A model generated the notes under the pieces. The model did not search any database, was not told the origin of the DNA, and worked only from the letters and a program-made list of their open reading frames with translations. Shown in pieces: positions 34,797 through 44,013 of a DNA stretch of 64,000 nucleotides. This DNA is from Bacillus sp. 03113 (GTDB lineage: Bacteria; Bacillota; Bacilli; Bacillales; Cytobacillaceae), in NCBI RefSeq assembly GCF_006546985.1, contig NZ_VATK01000013.1, positions 62,001 to 126,000 on the forward strand, read 5' to 3'. Position 1 is the first letter of the stretch; each line of letters begins with the position of its first letter. The position numbers and the translations under genes were made by a program.

Positions 34797-36263
34797 ATGC
34801 TTAAGCTGCAAAATGTTTCAGGAGGATACACAGAGAATGCGATTATTAAGGATGTATCCTTCTATGTTCAAAAGGGAGAGTTATTTGGTATTTTAGGTCC
34901 GAATGGCAGTGGAAAAACAACATTATTAAAGCTTCTAAGCGGAATTTTACCTAATCAACGCGGTTCAATTGTATTAAAAAATCGTCTGCTTCATCACTAT
35001 ACTCCAAAAGAATTAGCAAAGATTATGGCTGTCCTTCCACAGCTTTCTTCGCAAGCCTTTTCCTATACAGTAAAGGAAACGGTTGCTCTTGGTCGATATG
35101 CCCATCAAAAAGGGTGGTTTCGAGCTTGGGGCCAAGAGGATGAAGCCATTGTTCAACAGGTATTGGAACAAACAAATATAAAAAGCTTGGAAAGAAAATT
35201 GGTTCAAGAACTATCTGGAGGAGAGCGCCAACGCGTTTTTTTAGCTCAAGCGCTCGCTCAAGAGCCAGAAATCCTGCTTTTAGATGAACCAACCAATCAT
35301 TTAGATCTTTCCTTTCAAAAAGAACTTCTAGATTTACTGAAACAATGGACCATTCAGAAAAAGTTAACGGTCATTTCTATTTTTCATGATTTGAATTTGG
35401 CAGGGTTATATTGCGACCGTTTGCTTTTGCTTGAAAATGGAGAAATAAATATTGATGACTGTCCGAATGAAGTACTAAAAGAGGAAAGGATAAAAAATGT
35501 TTACCGTACAGAAGTGAAAAAGCTTCCACATCCAATGGTAGCTGCTCCACAAATGGTCATTCAGCCTGATACGGGATCAATGAAGGAAGTTGTGGTGATC
35601 GATGAATCATGTTTAGTTATTCAGGACGAATGGATTTCCCTAAAAGCTCCTTCTCAGCTTCGAACAATGTCTTCAGGCGTCCTAGGAGCAGGAACAGGAT
35701 GGTACCAATATTTCGTCAACCGCCATGTTCGAAAAGATTACCAGTGCGATGATTTTAAAAATGAAATGGCTTCATTCTTAAAAAATAATGGTTTTGAGCC
35801 GAGTGAAACGGTTGGAATGATGACGGCTGTAGTACTTGAGGATGTTTCGTATCGCTTATACAAGGGGGATAGCTTCTCTTTGTTTGTCGTTGTCACAGCA
35901 GGTGCAGGCAATGCAGTAGATGCTTCAAAAGGAGAAGAGCATGTCTTTTCTATGCGTTCTAGTACGATTAATACGTGGCTTTTTATCAATGGAGAGCTGT
36001 CGGAGGAAGCTTTTATCCAAAGCATTATGACGGCAACGGAGTCAAAAGCAAAAGTACTTCAAGACTTAAATATTATAGACAAGGTAACGAATACCGTTGC
36101 GACAGGGACCTCTACAGACAGTATATTAGTAGCAGCCACTCAACAAGGAAAGAAGCTGGACTTTGCAGGCACGATTACTCCTTTAGGCAAACTTATAGGA
36201 AAAGGAGTCTATGAATGCACGAAAGAAGCACTGCAAATGAGTAGGAGAAGATTTCTATGTTAA
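34797..36263 (+). CDS. BtuD-CbiZ fusion: cobalamin transporter ATPase and adenosylcobinamide amidohydrolase
   Basis: A 488-residue fusion. Residues 1-255 are an ABC ATPase with GPNGSGKTT, LSGGERQR and ILLLDEPTNHLDL. Residues about 280-485 form a CbiZ domain with GAGTGWYQYFVNRHV, VVVTAGAGNAVDAS and TGTSTDSILVAAT. CbiZ cleaves the aminopropanol arm of adenosylcobinamide to give cobyric acid, so imported cobinamides and pseudocobalamins can be rebuilt. B. subtilis YvrA has the same fusion. It starts three bases after btuC and overlaps cbiB. Confidence 0.93.
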   Translation: MLKLQNVSGGYTENAIIKDVSFYVQKGELFGILGPNGSGKTTLLKLLSGILPNQRGSIVLKNRLLHHYTPKELAKIMAVLPQLSSQAFSYTVKETVALGRYAHQKGWFRAWGQEDEAIVQQVLEQTNIKSLERKLVQELSGGERQRVFLAQALAQEPEILLLDEPTNHLDLSFQKELLDLLKQWTIQKKLTVISIFHDLNLAGLYCDRLLLLENGEINIDDCPNEVLKEERIKNVYRTEVKKLPHPMVAAPQMVIQPDTGSMKEVVVIDESCLVIQDEWISLKAPSQLRTMSSGVLGAGTGWYQYFVNRHVRKDYQCDDFKNEMASFLKNNGFEPSETVGMMTAVVLEDVSYRLYKGDSFSLFVVVTAGAGNAVDASKGEEHVFSMRSSTINTWLFINGELSEEAFIQSIMTATESKAKVLQDLNIIDKVTNTVATGTSTDSILVAATQQGKKLDFAGTITPLGKLIGKGVYECTKEALQMSRRRFLC

Positions 36264-37225
36264 TTTTTTATCATTTAATAGCAATGATTTTGGCCTTTAT
36301 CATCGATCGTATCATTGGAGATCCTCCACACTGGCCTCATCCAGTTAAATGGATTGGATCTCTAATATCCATATTAGATAAGAACTGGAATAAAGGCACA
36401 AGGAAAAAAGAAAAAGGGCTTGGAATGCTGATGACCGTATTATTGATCGTTTTTTCTAGCACCTTTTTCATAACTTGGAGCTTCTATCAGCTTCATCCGC
36501 TGGCAGGCGTTCTAGTGGAGAGCATTATCATTTCAACAACCATTGCACAAAAAAGCTTAATGGAGGCTGCAATGGATGTGTATATTCCATTAAAGGCGGG
36601 CAATCTTCAGGAAGCGCGTCTGAAGCTCTCTTATATTGTTGGAAGAGATACGGAGCAGTTAAACGAATCAGAAGTTGTCCGAGCAACCGTTGAAACGGTA
36701 GCAGAAAATACAAGTGATGGAGTAACGGCGCCTTTATTCTGGGCTTTCATTGGCGGGGCTCCTTTAGCGATGGTTTATCGAGCGATTAATACTTGTGACT
36801 CCATGGTAGGGTATAAGAATGATATTTATAAGGACTTTGGCTGGGCATCTGCAAAACTTGATGATGTCGTCAATTGGATTCCAAGCCGATTAACAGCCTT
36901 TCTTTTATTATTGACTAGAAAACCAGTGCATTTTTCCTCTAATGCTGCTTGGAAGGTATTGTTTCGCGATGCAGTACAGCATCCAAGCCCAAACAGCGGG
37001 TGGGGTGAGGCTGCAGTTGCAGCTCTTTTGGGGGTTCAATTAGGAGGAGTAAATTATTACAAAGGAAAAATCTCTAATCGGGCAAAAATGGGAGACCCGA
37101 TTGTTTCACTTGATCACACCCATATCTTAAAAGCTATTAATCTATTAAAATCAGCCTCACTTTCGTTTCTCATGACGCTATTGATAGGAGGGATCATCTA
37201 TGTCTTGGCCGTCACATGGTGCTAA
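36257..37225 (+). CDS. cbiB: Adenosylcobinamide-phosphate synthase CbiB
   Basis: A 322-residue membrane protein of the CbiB/CobD(Pd) family. It has DRIIGDPPHWPHPVKWIG near the N-terminus and VAENTSDGVTAPLFWAFIGG in the middle. It attaches aminopropanol phosphate to adenosylcobyric acid. It has GGAGAAG upstream, overlaps the CbiZ end by seven bases and overlaps cobD by 26 bases. Confidence 0.94.
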   Translation: MLIFYHLIAMILAFIIDRIIGDPPHWPHPVKWIGSLISILDKNWNKGTRKKEKGLGMLMTVLLIVFSSTFFITWSFYQLHPLAGVLVESIIISTTIAQKSLMEAAMDVYIPLKAGNLQEARLKLSYIVGRDTEQLNESEVVRATVETVAENTSDGVTAPLFWAFIGGAPLAMVYRAINTCDSMVGYKNDIYKDFGWASAKLDDVVNWIPSRLTAFLLLLTRKPVHFSSNAAWKVLFRDAVQHPSPNSGWGEAAVAALLGVQLGGVNYYKGKISNRAKMGDPIVSLDHTHILKAINLLKSASLSFLMTLLIGGIIYVLAVTWC

Positions 37226-38279
37226 TCCGCAATACTTGTATGAAGCTGCAGGTATCGAAGTTCCGGAGCAGTGGATTGATTTTAGTGCGAATATTAATCC
37301 CCTTGGTCCTCCTAAGGCAATAAAGGAGCATTGGGATTCCTTCCTTTCGTGTTTGGAGAGCTATCCTGATCCGTATGGACTGCATTTAAAAAGAAAAATT
37401 GCCGAACAAGAAAAGATAGAGGAAAACAATATATTAATAGGGAATGGGGGAGCAGAACTCATCTCCTTAGTTGCAAGGCTGCTAGCGGGGAAAAAGGTGC
37501 TAATTGTTCAGCCAGCGTTTTCTGAATATGAAAAAGCTTGCCAAGCAAATGATTGCATTATCTCCTATCATCAGCTTGAGGAACAACAATGGAGCTTGCA
37601 GCTTGATCTTCTTAAGCAGAACCTAAATGGAATGGATGCTATGTTTCTTTGTAATCCGAGCAATCCTACAGGAATCTATTATTCTCACAATGAAATAATA
37701 GAGCTTTTAGAAGCGTGTCAGGAAGCTAACTGTCTTCTCATAATAGATGAGGCATTTTACGATTTTGTTGAGCGTTATAAGACTATTACCTGTTTTTTGA
37801 AGAAATATACAAATTTAATCATCCTTAGGTCAATGACAAAAATGTTTTCTATTCCTGCCCTTCGATTAGGGTATGCGATAGCTTCTGAAACAATCATCAA
37901 AAAAATGGCTGAATGGAAGACTCATTGGAGTGTAAACGGTATCGCCCTTTATGCAGGATCATTGTGTCTGGATGATAAATGGTTTATTGATGAAACAAAA
38001 GCATACATAAAAGCAGAGAGGGAAAGACTACGAAGCTTTTACGATGAGAATCACTTTGAGATTTCAGCTTCTGAAGTGAATTTTTATTTACTAAGGGATC
38101 CTCTCATAGACGAACAAAAGCTTCTTTTTACTTATCTATTACAAAGGGGCTTGATTCCACGGCATACATATAATTTTCCAGGCATCGATGGACGCTATTT
38201 GCGTTTTGCTATCAAACGTTCAAGTGAAAACGACCGATTAATGGAGGCGTTAAAAGAATGGCGCAAGCAGTATCGTTGA
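37200..38279 (+). CDS. cobD: L-threonine-O-3-phosphate decarboxylase CobD
   Basis: A 359-residue PLP-dependent class I/II aminotransferase-fold enzyme. It has the N-terminal signature HGANPQYLY, then DFSANINPLGPP and LCNPSNPTGIYY. The Schiff-base lysine is probably in RSMTKMFSIPALRLGY. It makes (R)-1-aminopropan-2-ol phosphate for CbiB. The position between cbiB and cobU separates it from histidinol-phosphate aminotransferase, its close relative. GGAGGG lies upstream of the ATG. Confidence 0.92.
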   Translation: MSWPSHGANPQYLYEAAGIEVPEQWIDFSANINPLGPPKAIKEHWDSFLSCLESYPDPYGLHLKRKIAEQEKIEENNILIGNGGAELISLVARLLAGKKVLIVQPAFSEYEKACQANDCIISYHQLEEQQWSLQLDLLKQNLNGMDAMFLCNPSNPTGIYYSHNEIIELLEACQEANCLLIIDEAFYDFVERYKTITCFLKKYTNLIILRSMTKMFSIPALRLGYAIASETIIKKMAEWKTHWSVNGIALYAGSLCLDDKWFIDETKAYIKAERERLRSFYDENHFEISASEVNFYLLRDPLIDEQKLLFTYLLQRGLIPRHTYNFPGIDGRYLRFAIKRSSENDRLMEALKEWRKQYR

Positions 38280-38833
38280 CGTTTATTACAGGTGGAGTAA
38301 GAAGCGGCAAGAGCTCATTTGCAGAAAGAACAGCTATTCAATTAGCTGAAAGCATGTCCGGATCGCTCCATTATGTGGCTACCGGAAGAGTAACCGATCA
38401 AGAAATGGCCGGTCGAATTTTGCGTCACCAAGAGGAAAGACAAGCAGGGCGCTATTCATGGCAAACATGGGAGCAGCCAAAAGAGATTGGCAGACTTGCC
38501 TCCTTTTTTCAAAAAAAGGACGTTTTGTTGCTTGATTGCTTAACGACTCTATTAAGCAATGAACTATTTAATGGCGCGGGAGATTGGGAGAATGAGTCCT
38601 ATCAAGAAAAAGTGAAGGATCATATTATGAACGGGGTAATCGCCTTAGCAAAAAATTGCAAGGAACTCATTATAGTGAGCAATGAGCTTCTTTTTGAGCC
38701 AATGGATCAAAAACTGGTTCTTTTATATGCTAAGCTACTTGCCCAGCTGCATATACAAATCGTGAAAATAGCCAAACGTGTTTATCTCGTTGAAGCTGGA
38801 ATTCCATTATTAATGAAAGGGGAGTCTTTATGA
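38258..38833 (+). CDS. cobU: Bifunctional adenosylcobinamide kinase/guanylyltransferase CobU
   Basis: A 191-residue enzyme with P-loop GGVRSGKSSFAE. RHQEERQAGRYSWQTWEQP contains the conserved His of the guanylylation site, followed by DCLTTLLSNELF and a C-terminal VYLVEAGIPLLMKG. It phosphorylates adenosylcobinamide and transfers GMP to give adenosylcobinamide-GDP. It overlaps cobD by 22 bases and cbiP by four. A second, degenerate CobU-like gene follows later in the operon. Confidence 0.93.
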   Translation: MAQAVSLTFITGGVRSGKSSFAERTAIQLAESMSGSLHYVATGRVTDQEMAGRILRHQEERQAGRYSWQTWEQPKEIGRLASFFQKKDVLLLDCLTTLLSNELFNGAGDWENESYQEKVKDHIMNGVIALAKNCKELIIVSNELLFEPMDQKLVLLYAKLLAQLHIQIVKIAKRVYLVEAGIPLLMKGESL

Positions 38834-40317
38834 AAGGGGTAATGATACAAGGAACGTCCTCAGATGTTGGGAAAAGCCTGATTGCAACTGCTTTTTGCCG
38901 TTTATTTGTCAATGAAGGTATAAGAGTAGCGCCCTTTAAATCACAAAATATGTCTAACAATTCATATGTGACAATCGATGGAAAAGAAATCGGACGAGCA
39001 CAAGGGATTCAAGCAGAGGCGGCAAAAACAGAAGCAACCGTTTTGATGAACCCGATTTTATTAAAGCCCCGTTCAGATTCACAATCTGAAGTTGTTCTCC
39101 TTGGGAAAGCGATCCAAACGTTGTCAGGTAAAGGATACCGCGAATCGTTTTATGAAAAAGGGGTTGAAGTCATTCAGACTTCACTAGAGAAGCTAGCAGA
39201 GGATTACGAGGTCGTTGTTATGGAAGGGGCAGGGAGTCCTGTTGAGATTAATTTAAAGGATCGAGAGCTTGTTAATATGAAGGTTGCAGAAATAGCTGAT
39301 ATTCCTGTTATTTTAGTGGCTGATATTGACCGAGGAGGGGTATTTGCTAGTATCGTTGGAACGCTTGAGCTTTTTACAAAAGAAGAGAGAGATAGAGTTA
39401 AGGGGATTATTGTAAATAAATTTCGCGGTGATTTTCAATTATTCGAAGATGGAGTGAAATGGATCGAGGAAAAAACGGGTATCCCTGTCCTTGCTGTACT
39501 GCCATATATAGAACATCATGGAATCGATGGAGAAGACTCTTTATCATTAGACAAGCATAAAAACATGAGGAAGGCAGCCGGCTTAGATATTGCTATTATC
39601 GATCTCCCATTTATTTCAAATTACAGTGATATTGAACCATTCTATCGTGAAGAAGATGTCTCCATTCGTTTTGTTAAGCATGCTGAGGAATTTGGATCTC
39701 CGGATGGAGTTATCATTCCAGGGACAAAAAGCACGATACGAGATTTACAGGTTCTAAAAGAGAAAGGAATAGATGAAAAAATTATAGACTATGTGCAAAA
39801 TGGAGGATCGATCGTTGGCATATGTGGAGGCTATCAAATGCTCGGAGAAAGACTAATCGATCCAGATGGTACAGATACAGGGATTTCCTCCGCCGAAGAA
39901 AATGGACTAGGCTTGATTCCTGCTAAGACGATTTTTCAAAAGGATAAAAAAACTGTGCGGGCATATGGAATCTGTCATCCACAAACTGGCTTAGATTTGC
40001 CGATGAGTGGCTATGAAATTCATCTAGGAGAAACGATCTATACATCAAACAAAGCTCCTTTTCTTGTCTTAGATCATGATAAACAGGATGGTTTTTATAG
40101 TGAAAACGGGCGAGTGATTGGAACCTATCTGCATCATTTATTTCATAATGATGAATGGCGATGCAGTTGGTTAAATGAACGAAGAAAAGCAAAGGGGCTG
40201 CCTCAAAAAGAAAGCATGTCTTATAAAGGAGATCGATATGATCAGCTTGCTGAAGAGGTGGCAAAAAGCTTGGATTGGGAGAAAGTAAAAAAGATTGTAT
40301 TTGAGTGGAAAAAGTAA
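38830..40317 (+). CDS. cbiP: Cobyric acid synthase CbiP
   Basis: A 495-residue glutamine-dependent amidotransferase. The N-terminal ATPase part starts GTSSDVGKSLIATAFCR and continues PFKSQNMSNNSYVT. The C-terminal class I-like glutaminase domain has the nucleophile Cys in GICGGYQMLG and the His in GTYLHHLFHND. It amidates adenosylcobyrinic acid a,c-diamide at four positions. With no ring-building genes in the window, it presumably serves salvage of incomplete corrinoids or works with genes elsewhere. Confidence 0.94.
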   Translation: MKGVMIQGTSSDVGKSLIATAFCRLFVNEGIRVAPFKSQNMSNNSYVTIDGKEIGRAQGIQAEAAKTEATVLMNPILLKPRSDSQSEVVLLGKAIQTLSGKGYRESFYEKGVEVIQTSLEKLAEDYEVVVMEGAGSPVEINLKDRELVNMKVAEIADIPVILVADIDRGGVFASIVGTLELFTKEERDRVKGIIVNKFRGDFQLFEDGVKWIEEKTGIPVLAVLPYIEHHGIDGEDSLSLDKHKNMRKAAGLDIAIIDLPFISNYSDIEPFYREEDVSIRFVKHAEEFGSPDGVIIPGTKSTIRDLQVLKEKGIDEKIIDYVQNGGSIVGICGGYQMLGERLIDPDGTDTGISSAEENGLGLIPAKTIFQKDKKTVRAYGICHPQTGLDLPMSGYEIHLGETIYTSNKAPFLVLDHDKQDGFYSENGRVIGTYLHHLFHNDEWRCSWLNERRKAKGLPQKESMSYKGDRYDQLAEEVAKSLDWEKVKKIVFEWKK

Positions 40318-41108
40318 TGATATGGATCAAAGGCTTAATTATTAATTTTCAATTTTTTACATCGATCCCTATTCCAATCTCGATTTCAATGGACAAAAAC
40401 AACGTAAATGGAGCGATTAAAACATTCCCTGTTTTGGGATTCATTCAAGGAATCATTTACTCATTTGTTTTCTATGTTTTCATCCATTGGACGCCTTTTT
40501 CTTTGCTTACAGCTGTTTTTTCAGTTTGGCTGACAATGATTATTTTAACAGGAGGCATTCATCTTGATGGATGGATTGATACGAGTGATGCTTTTTTTGC
40601 TTACCAGGATAAAGAAAAGCGGTTAGAAATCATGAAGGACCCTAGAACTGGGGCATTTGGCGTCCTTTCTGTTATTGTGTTATTAGCATCAAAATTTTTC
40701 TTTGTTTATGAAATTGGCATTCAGGTAGAAAAGCAGTCGTATTTTTTCATGATGATGATCCCGATTCTAAGTAAAAGCATCATGGGGATTTTACTTGTAA
40801 GAGTGCAAGGGGCGAAAAGTGACGGACTAGGGGCTTATTTTAAAAAATCAGCAAATAAAAACGTTTTTAAAATTTACCCTTTATATGGTGTTTTTATTCT
40901 TATTTTATCAGCTTGGATGAGTGTTAATGCATTAATTGGAGCGTCAATACTCATACTTGCCGCAATGATTCTTTATTTGATCATAGCCCGAAAAGCAGTT
41001 AAGTGGTTTGGAGGCATTACAGGTGATGTGATTGGAGCTGCTGTTGAAGGGACGGAGTTATTATTATGGATGACGGTATGGCTATTACATTATTTCGTCA
41101 TGGGTTGA
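40317..41108 (+). CDS. cobS: Adenosylcobinamide-GDP ribazoletransferase CobS
   Basis: A 263-residue membrane enzyme with FQFFTSIPIPI near the N-terminus and the metal-binding GGIHLDGWIDTSDAFF motif, followed by MKDPRTGAFGV. It joins adenosylcobinamide-GDP to alpha-ribazole (or its phosphate), forming the lower ligand loop. The ATG overlaps the cbiP stop (TAATG). An in-frame GTG four codons upstream is possible. Confidence 0.92.
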   Translation: MIWIKGLIINFQFFTSIPIPISISMDKNNVNGAIKTFPVLGFIQGIIYSFVFYVFIHWTPFSLLTAVFSVWLTMIILTGGIHLDGWIDTSDAFFAYQDKEKRLEIMKDPRTGAFGVLSVIVLLASKFFFVYEIGIQVEKQSYFFMMMIPILSKSIMGILLVRVQGAKSDGLGAYFKKSANKNVFKIYPLYGVFILILSAWMSVNALIGASILILAAMILYLIIARKAVKWFGGITGDVIGAAVEGTELLLWMTVWLLHYFVMG

Positions 41109-41686
41109 CAGAAGAGAATGAGCGCCGGGCTTATATAGGCTGGATGGACTCTCCGTTAAGTATATTAGGAAAGACACAATTACGATCAACAAATGATATT
41201 TACGATTTTGTCATAACTAGTGATTTAAAGCGCTGTTTAGAAACGGCAAATCGATTGTTCCCTGATCTTCCGAATGAATCTATTTTTGAATTGCGAGAAA
41301 TGAATTTTGGCAGATGGGAAGGCAAAACCTATGAACAATTAAAAGGAAATAGGGAATATAAGGAATGGCTGCAAAATCCTTTTGAAGTTAAGCCGCCTGA
41401 TGGTGAGTCTTTTCAGGAATTTACGAATCGTGTCGATCACGGCTGGCATAAAATCATAGAGAAAGTAAGGATGAACCATTTTACTAATATCGCTATTGTG
41501 ACCCATGGGGGAGTGATCAGGTACCTATTATCCTCCATTAGTAATGAAAAAAAAGGATTTTGGGATTGGCCTGTTACACATGGAAATGGCTATAAACTAG
41601 CATGGGAAAGTAAAGATGCATTTAGGAGGGGGCAAGCGTGCACTTTGTTACAGGAGGTGCTTTTAACGGTAAGAAAGAATGGGTAA
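41066..41686 (+). CDS. cobC: Alpha-ribazole phosphatase (histidine phosphatase family)
   Basis: A 206-residue protein with the phosphohistidine signature LFRHGLTEENERRAY, the second arginine in SDLKRCLETA, and the acid/base Glu in LREMNFGRWEGKTYEQL. The second His is in THGGVIRYL. It removes the phosphate from alpha-ribazole-5'-phosphate or adenosylcobalamin-5'-phosphate. The ATG overlaps cobS by 43 bases after GGAGTT. The operon position supports CobC over a phosphoglycerate mutase. Confidence 0.88.
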   Translation: MDDGMAITLFRHGLTEENERRAYIGWMDSPLSILGKTQLRSTNDIYDFVITSDLKRCLETANRLFPDLPNESIFELREMNFGRWEGKTYEQLKGNREYKEWLQNPFEVKPPDGESFQEFTNRVDHGWHKIIEKVRMNHFTNIAIVTHGGVIRYLLSSISNEKKGFWDWPVTHGNGYKLAWESKDAFRRGQACTLLQEVLLTVRKNG

Positions 41687-42078
41687 AGAATTACTATCAG
41701 TCAAGGTATTCAAATTCTTTTCCTATATTTTCAGCTTATAAGGAACCGATCACTTTAAGTGATGTGAATCAGACCAATAATGAAGTAATAATTATCGAAG
41801 GCTTAGAGCAGTGGGTGAAAACGGAGCTTGATGAACGGTCACCAGATCAGACTAGAGTTTTCTTTAAGGACGAGATTAGGAGATGGATCAGCTGGGAAAA
41901 ACAGCATCCGAATCGCAAATTCATTTTGATTGGGACCGATATTACAAAGGGAATTGTTCCGATGGCTATGGAGGATCGATTGTGGAGAGACGTTACAGGA
42001 TGGGTGTTTCAAGATGCAGTCAAACAAGCTGATCGTGTCGATGTCGTTTGGTATGGTCTTAATCAAAGATTGAAGTAA
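41638..42078 (+). CDS. CobU-like protein with degenerate P-loop
   Basis: A 146-residue CobU paralogue. It begins HFVTGGAFNGKKEWV, like the CobU start, but the residue after GK is Lys, not Ser/Thr. The guanylylation-site HQxxR segment present in the first CobU is missing. The C-terminal half keeps CobU features (IGTDITKGIVPMAMEDRLWRD and QADRVDVVWYGLNQRLK). It starts with GTG after AGGAGGGGG and overlaps cobC by 49 bases. It may be an inactive or regulatory partner or have another cofactor-nucleotide role. Confidence 0.8.
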   Translation: MHFVTGGAFNGKKEWVKNYYQSRYSNSFPIFSAYKEPITLSDVNQTNNEVIIIEGLEQWVKTELDERSPDQTRVFFKDEIRRWISWEKQHPNRKFILIGTDITKGIVPMAMEDRLWRDVTGWVFQDAVKQADRVDVVWYGLNQRLK

Positions 42079-42153
42079 GAATGTGAATGTTTTAGCTGAC
42101 GCCATAGTGGAAAGAAACTAACCTGAACAATAAATATAAAAGGAGACAAGCAT

Positions 42154-42753
42154 ATGAGAATATACACTCGTACAGGCGACAAAGGTCAAACAAGCATTAT
42201 TGGAGGAAGGGTCGATAAAGATGATATCCGTGTAGAGGCCTACGGAACTGTAGATGAAGTGAATTGTTTTGTTGGTCAAGCGATGACTCAGCTAGACAAA
42301 GAAATCTTTCAAGATATTTTAGAGGATCTTGAGAAAATACAGCATGAATTGTTTGATTGCGGGGGAGATTTAGCTAATGTTTCAAAAAATCGTCCCTTTA
42401 AACTATCGGAAGAGGCGATTGATTATTTAGAAAAGAAAATTGATCTTTTTATTGATGAGGCTCCTGCATTAGAACGATTTATTTTACCTGGAGGAGCAGA
42501 AGCGGCAGCTAGCATTCATATTGCACGTACGGTAACTAGAAGAGCAGAGAGGCTCGTAGTTTCTCTTATGAAGAATAACTCAAATGTACCAGAAACACCG
42601 CTTAAATTTCTAAACCGTCTCTCAGACTATTTCTTCGCTTTAGCCAGAGTGATCAATTATCGATTAGAAATTAAAGACGTTGAATATATTCGCAGTGCAA
42701 ATGTCTTTCGCGGAGGAAAAAGAAAGGGAGAGAATGCAAATGAAAAAAAATAA
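42154..42753 (+). CDS. PduO-type cob(I)alamin adenosyltransferase
   Basis: A 199-residue enzyme with the N-terminal ATP-binding motif YTRTGDKGQTSIIGG. VEAYGTVDEVNCFVG follows, and the signature PGGAEAAASIHIARTVTRRAERL with the key Arg and Glu residues. It adds the 5'-deoxyadenosyl group of ATP to cob(I)alamin or its precursors. It has AAAAGGAG upstream and corresponds to YvqK of B. subtilis, which is also linked to btu genes. Confidence 0.94.
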   Translation: MRIYTRTGDKGQTSIIGGRVDKDDIRVEAYGTVDEVNCFVGQAMTQLDKEIFQDILEDLEKIQHELFDCGGDLANVSKNRPFKLSEEAIDYLEKKIDLFIDEAPALERFILPGGAEAAASIHIARTVTRRAERLVVSLMKNNSNVPETPLKFLNRLSDYFFALARVINYRLEIKDVEYIRSANVFRGGKRKGENANEKK

Positions 42754-43222
42754 GTGGACCTTGCTAGCTATTTTTGTTGCTTTATCAACAGCTGGAGCAT
42801 TTATTAAAGTCCCTGCGATTGTGGGGAGTGTAGCACTTGATAGCTTCCCAAGTTTAATTGCAGCTGCTCTTTTAGGAGGTCCGGCTGGAGCTGTTGTCGC
42901 AGCCTTTGGCCATCTTATATCTTCTTTTTTAAGTGGAATGCCTTTAGGTCCTTTCCATTTAATTATCGCAGGAGAAATGGCTATACTCATCTTAATGTTT
43001 GCATGGATTTATCAACGTGGGAAAAAAATGATCGCAGGACTTGTTTTTCTTTTAGGGAATGCTTTGATTGCTCCTTTGCCTTTTCTATTTATTATGGGTA
43101 AGGCCTTTTATGTTATGATTGTTCCTTCTTTATTAATTGGTTCATTATTGAATATTGGTCTTGCTTTATTGGCCATTCCTCGACTTTATCCAGTTTTTAA
43201 GGTGAGATGGGAGAAACGATGA
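42740..43222 (+). CDS. cblT: Alpha-ribazole transporter CblT (ECF-type S component)
   Basis: A 160-residue membrane protein with five or six helices. It starts MKKNKWTLLAIFVALSTAGAFIKVPAIVGSVAL with Gly-rich LLGGPAGAVVAAFGHL, as in S components of ECF transporters. The gene partner cblS and the riboswitch operon identify it as CblT, described with CblS in Listeria/Geobacillus-type salvage of alpha-ribazole. The ATG at 42740 is 9 bases after AAGGGAG; the ATG at 42734 is too close. No ECF A/T module is encoded in the window. Confidence 0.82.
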   Translation: MKKNKWTLLAIFVALSTAGAFIKVPAIVGSVALDSFPSLIAAALLGGPAGAVVAAFGHLISSFLSGMPLGPFHLIIAGEMAILILMFAWIYQRGKKMIAGLVFLLGNALIAPLPFLFIMGKAFYVMIVPSLLIGSLLNIGLALLAIPRLYPVFKVRWEKR

Positions 43223-43932
43223 GGGATGTTTCGATTATTCCTTTTAGCGAGAACGAATCCATTATTGTCGCAGTTGATAATAGTGGAGCTATTGGAATGA
43301 AAGAGTATGACGAACTAAAGGCGCCTTATTCGATTATTTCTTATTTTGCTTTTCGTACCTCTGTGATGGAATGTATAGCAGCAGGTGGGCATCCTTTTTC
43401 GGTTATTATCCATAATCTTTGTGATGATGATGCTTGGCTGGAGCTTGTGAATGGTGTACAATCTGGGCTCGAGGAGCTAGGGTTTGGGCATGATGTTCAT
43501 ATCACCGGGAGTACGGAAAGTAATTTTTCATTAAAGCAATCGGTTCTTGGAATGACCGTATTAGGAAAAGCTGCAGCCGGAAAAAATCAACCTAAGCTTT
43601 ATATGGGCGAACAGCAGCTAGCTGTCATTGGTTTACCGTTAGTAGGGAAAGAAGTAATGGAAAAGCAGGAGGAAATCGCTCCATTATCTTTATTCTATGA
43701 AATTTCCCGAATTGAAGGAGTTATAATCATTCCCGTTGGTTCAAAAGGGATATTATATGAGTTAAATCAATTCTTTTCGGAAGAAATAAGTGATCAGCTC
43801 ATACAGGTGGATGTAGATGTTTTGAAATCTTCTGGCCCTTCGACCTGTTTTATCGTTTCCTATCCTATTCAACAGGAGAATGTCATTAAGACGAGGGCTC
43901 AATCATTATTCCATCCTATTAGATGGATTTAA
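43219..43932 (+). CDS. cblS: Alpha-ribazole kinase CblS (PurM/ThiL-like)
   Basis: A 237-residue protein with PurM/ThiL-fold features: the Asp of VAVDNSGAIGMKE, AFRTSVMECIAAGGHPFSV and ITGSTESNF. It is an ATP-dependent kinase family, and with CblT next to it the expected reaction is alpha-ribazole to alpha-ribazole-5'-phosphate, bypassing CobT. The ATG overlaps the cblT stop (ATGA) and follows TGGGAG. It is the last gene of the operon. Confidence 0.82.
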   Translation: MRDVSIIPFSENESIIVAVDNSGAIGMKEYDELKAPYSIISYFAFRTSVMECIAAGGHPFSVIIHNLCDDDAWLELVNGVQSGLEELGFGHDVHITGSTESNFSLKQSVLGMTVLGKAAAGKNQPKLYMGEQQLAVIGLPLVGKEVMEKQEEIAPLSLFYEISRIEGVIIIPVGSKGILYELNQFFSEEISDQLIQVDVDVLKSSGPSTCFIVSYPIQQENVIKTRAQSLFHPIRWI

Positions 43933-43990
43933 GTATAACAAAGTTGTATTCAATAGGAGTAATGTTCATCAGTATGGTCTTGAGAAAAGA

Positions 43991-44013
43991 CATTCACTGG
44001 TGAATTTTTTTTT
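43991..44013 (+). terminator. Probable terminator of the cobalamin operon
   Basis: ATTCA and TGAAT form a short stem around CTGG and are followed by nine T residues. The stem is weak but the T run is long and the position is 59 bases after cblS. Confidence 0.5.
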
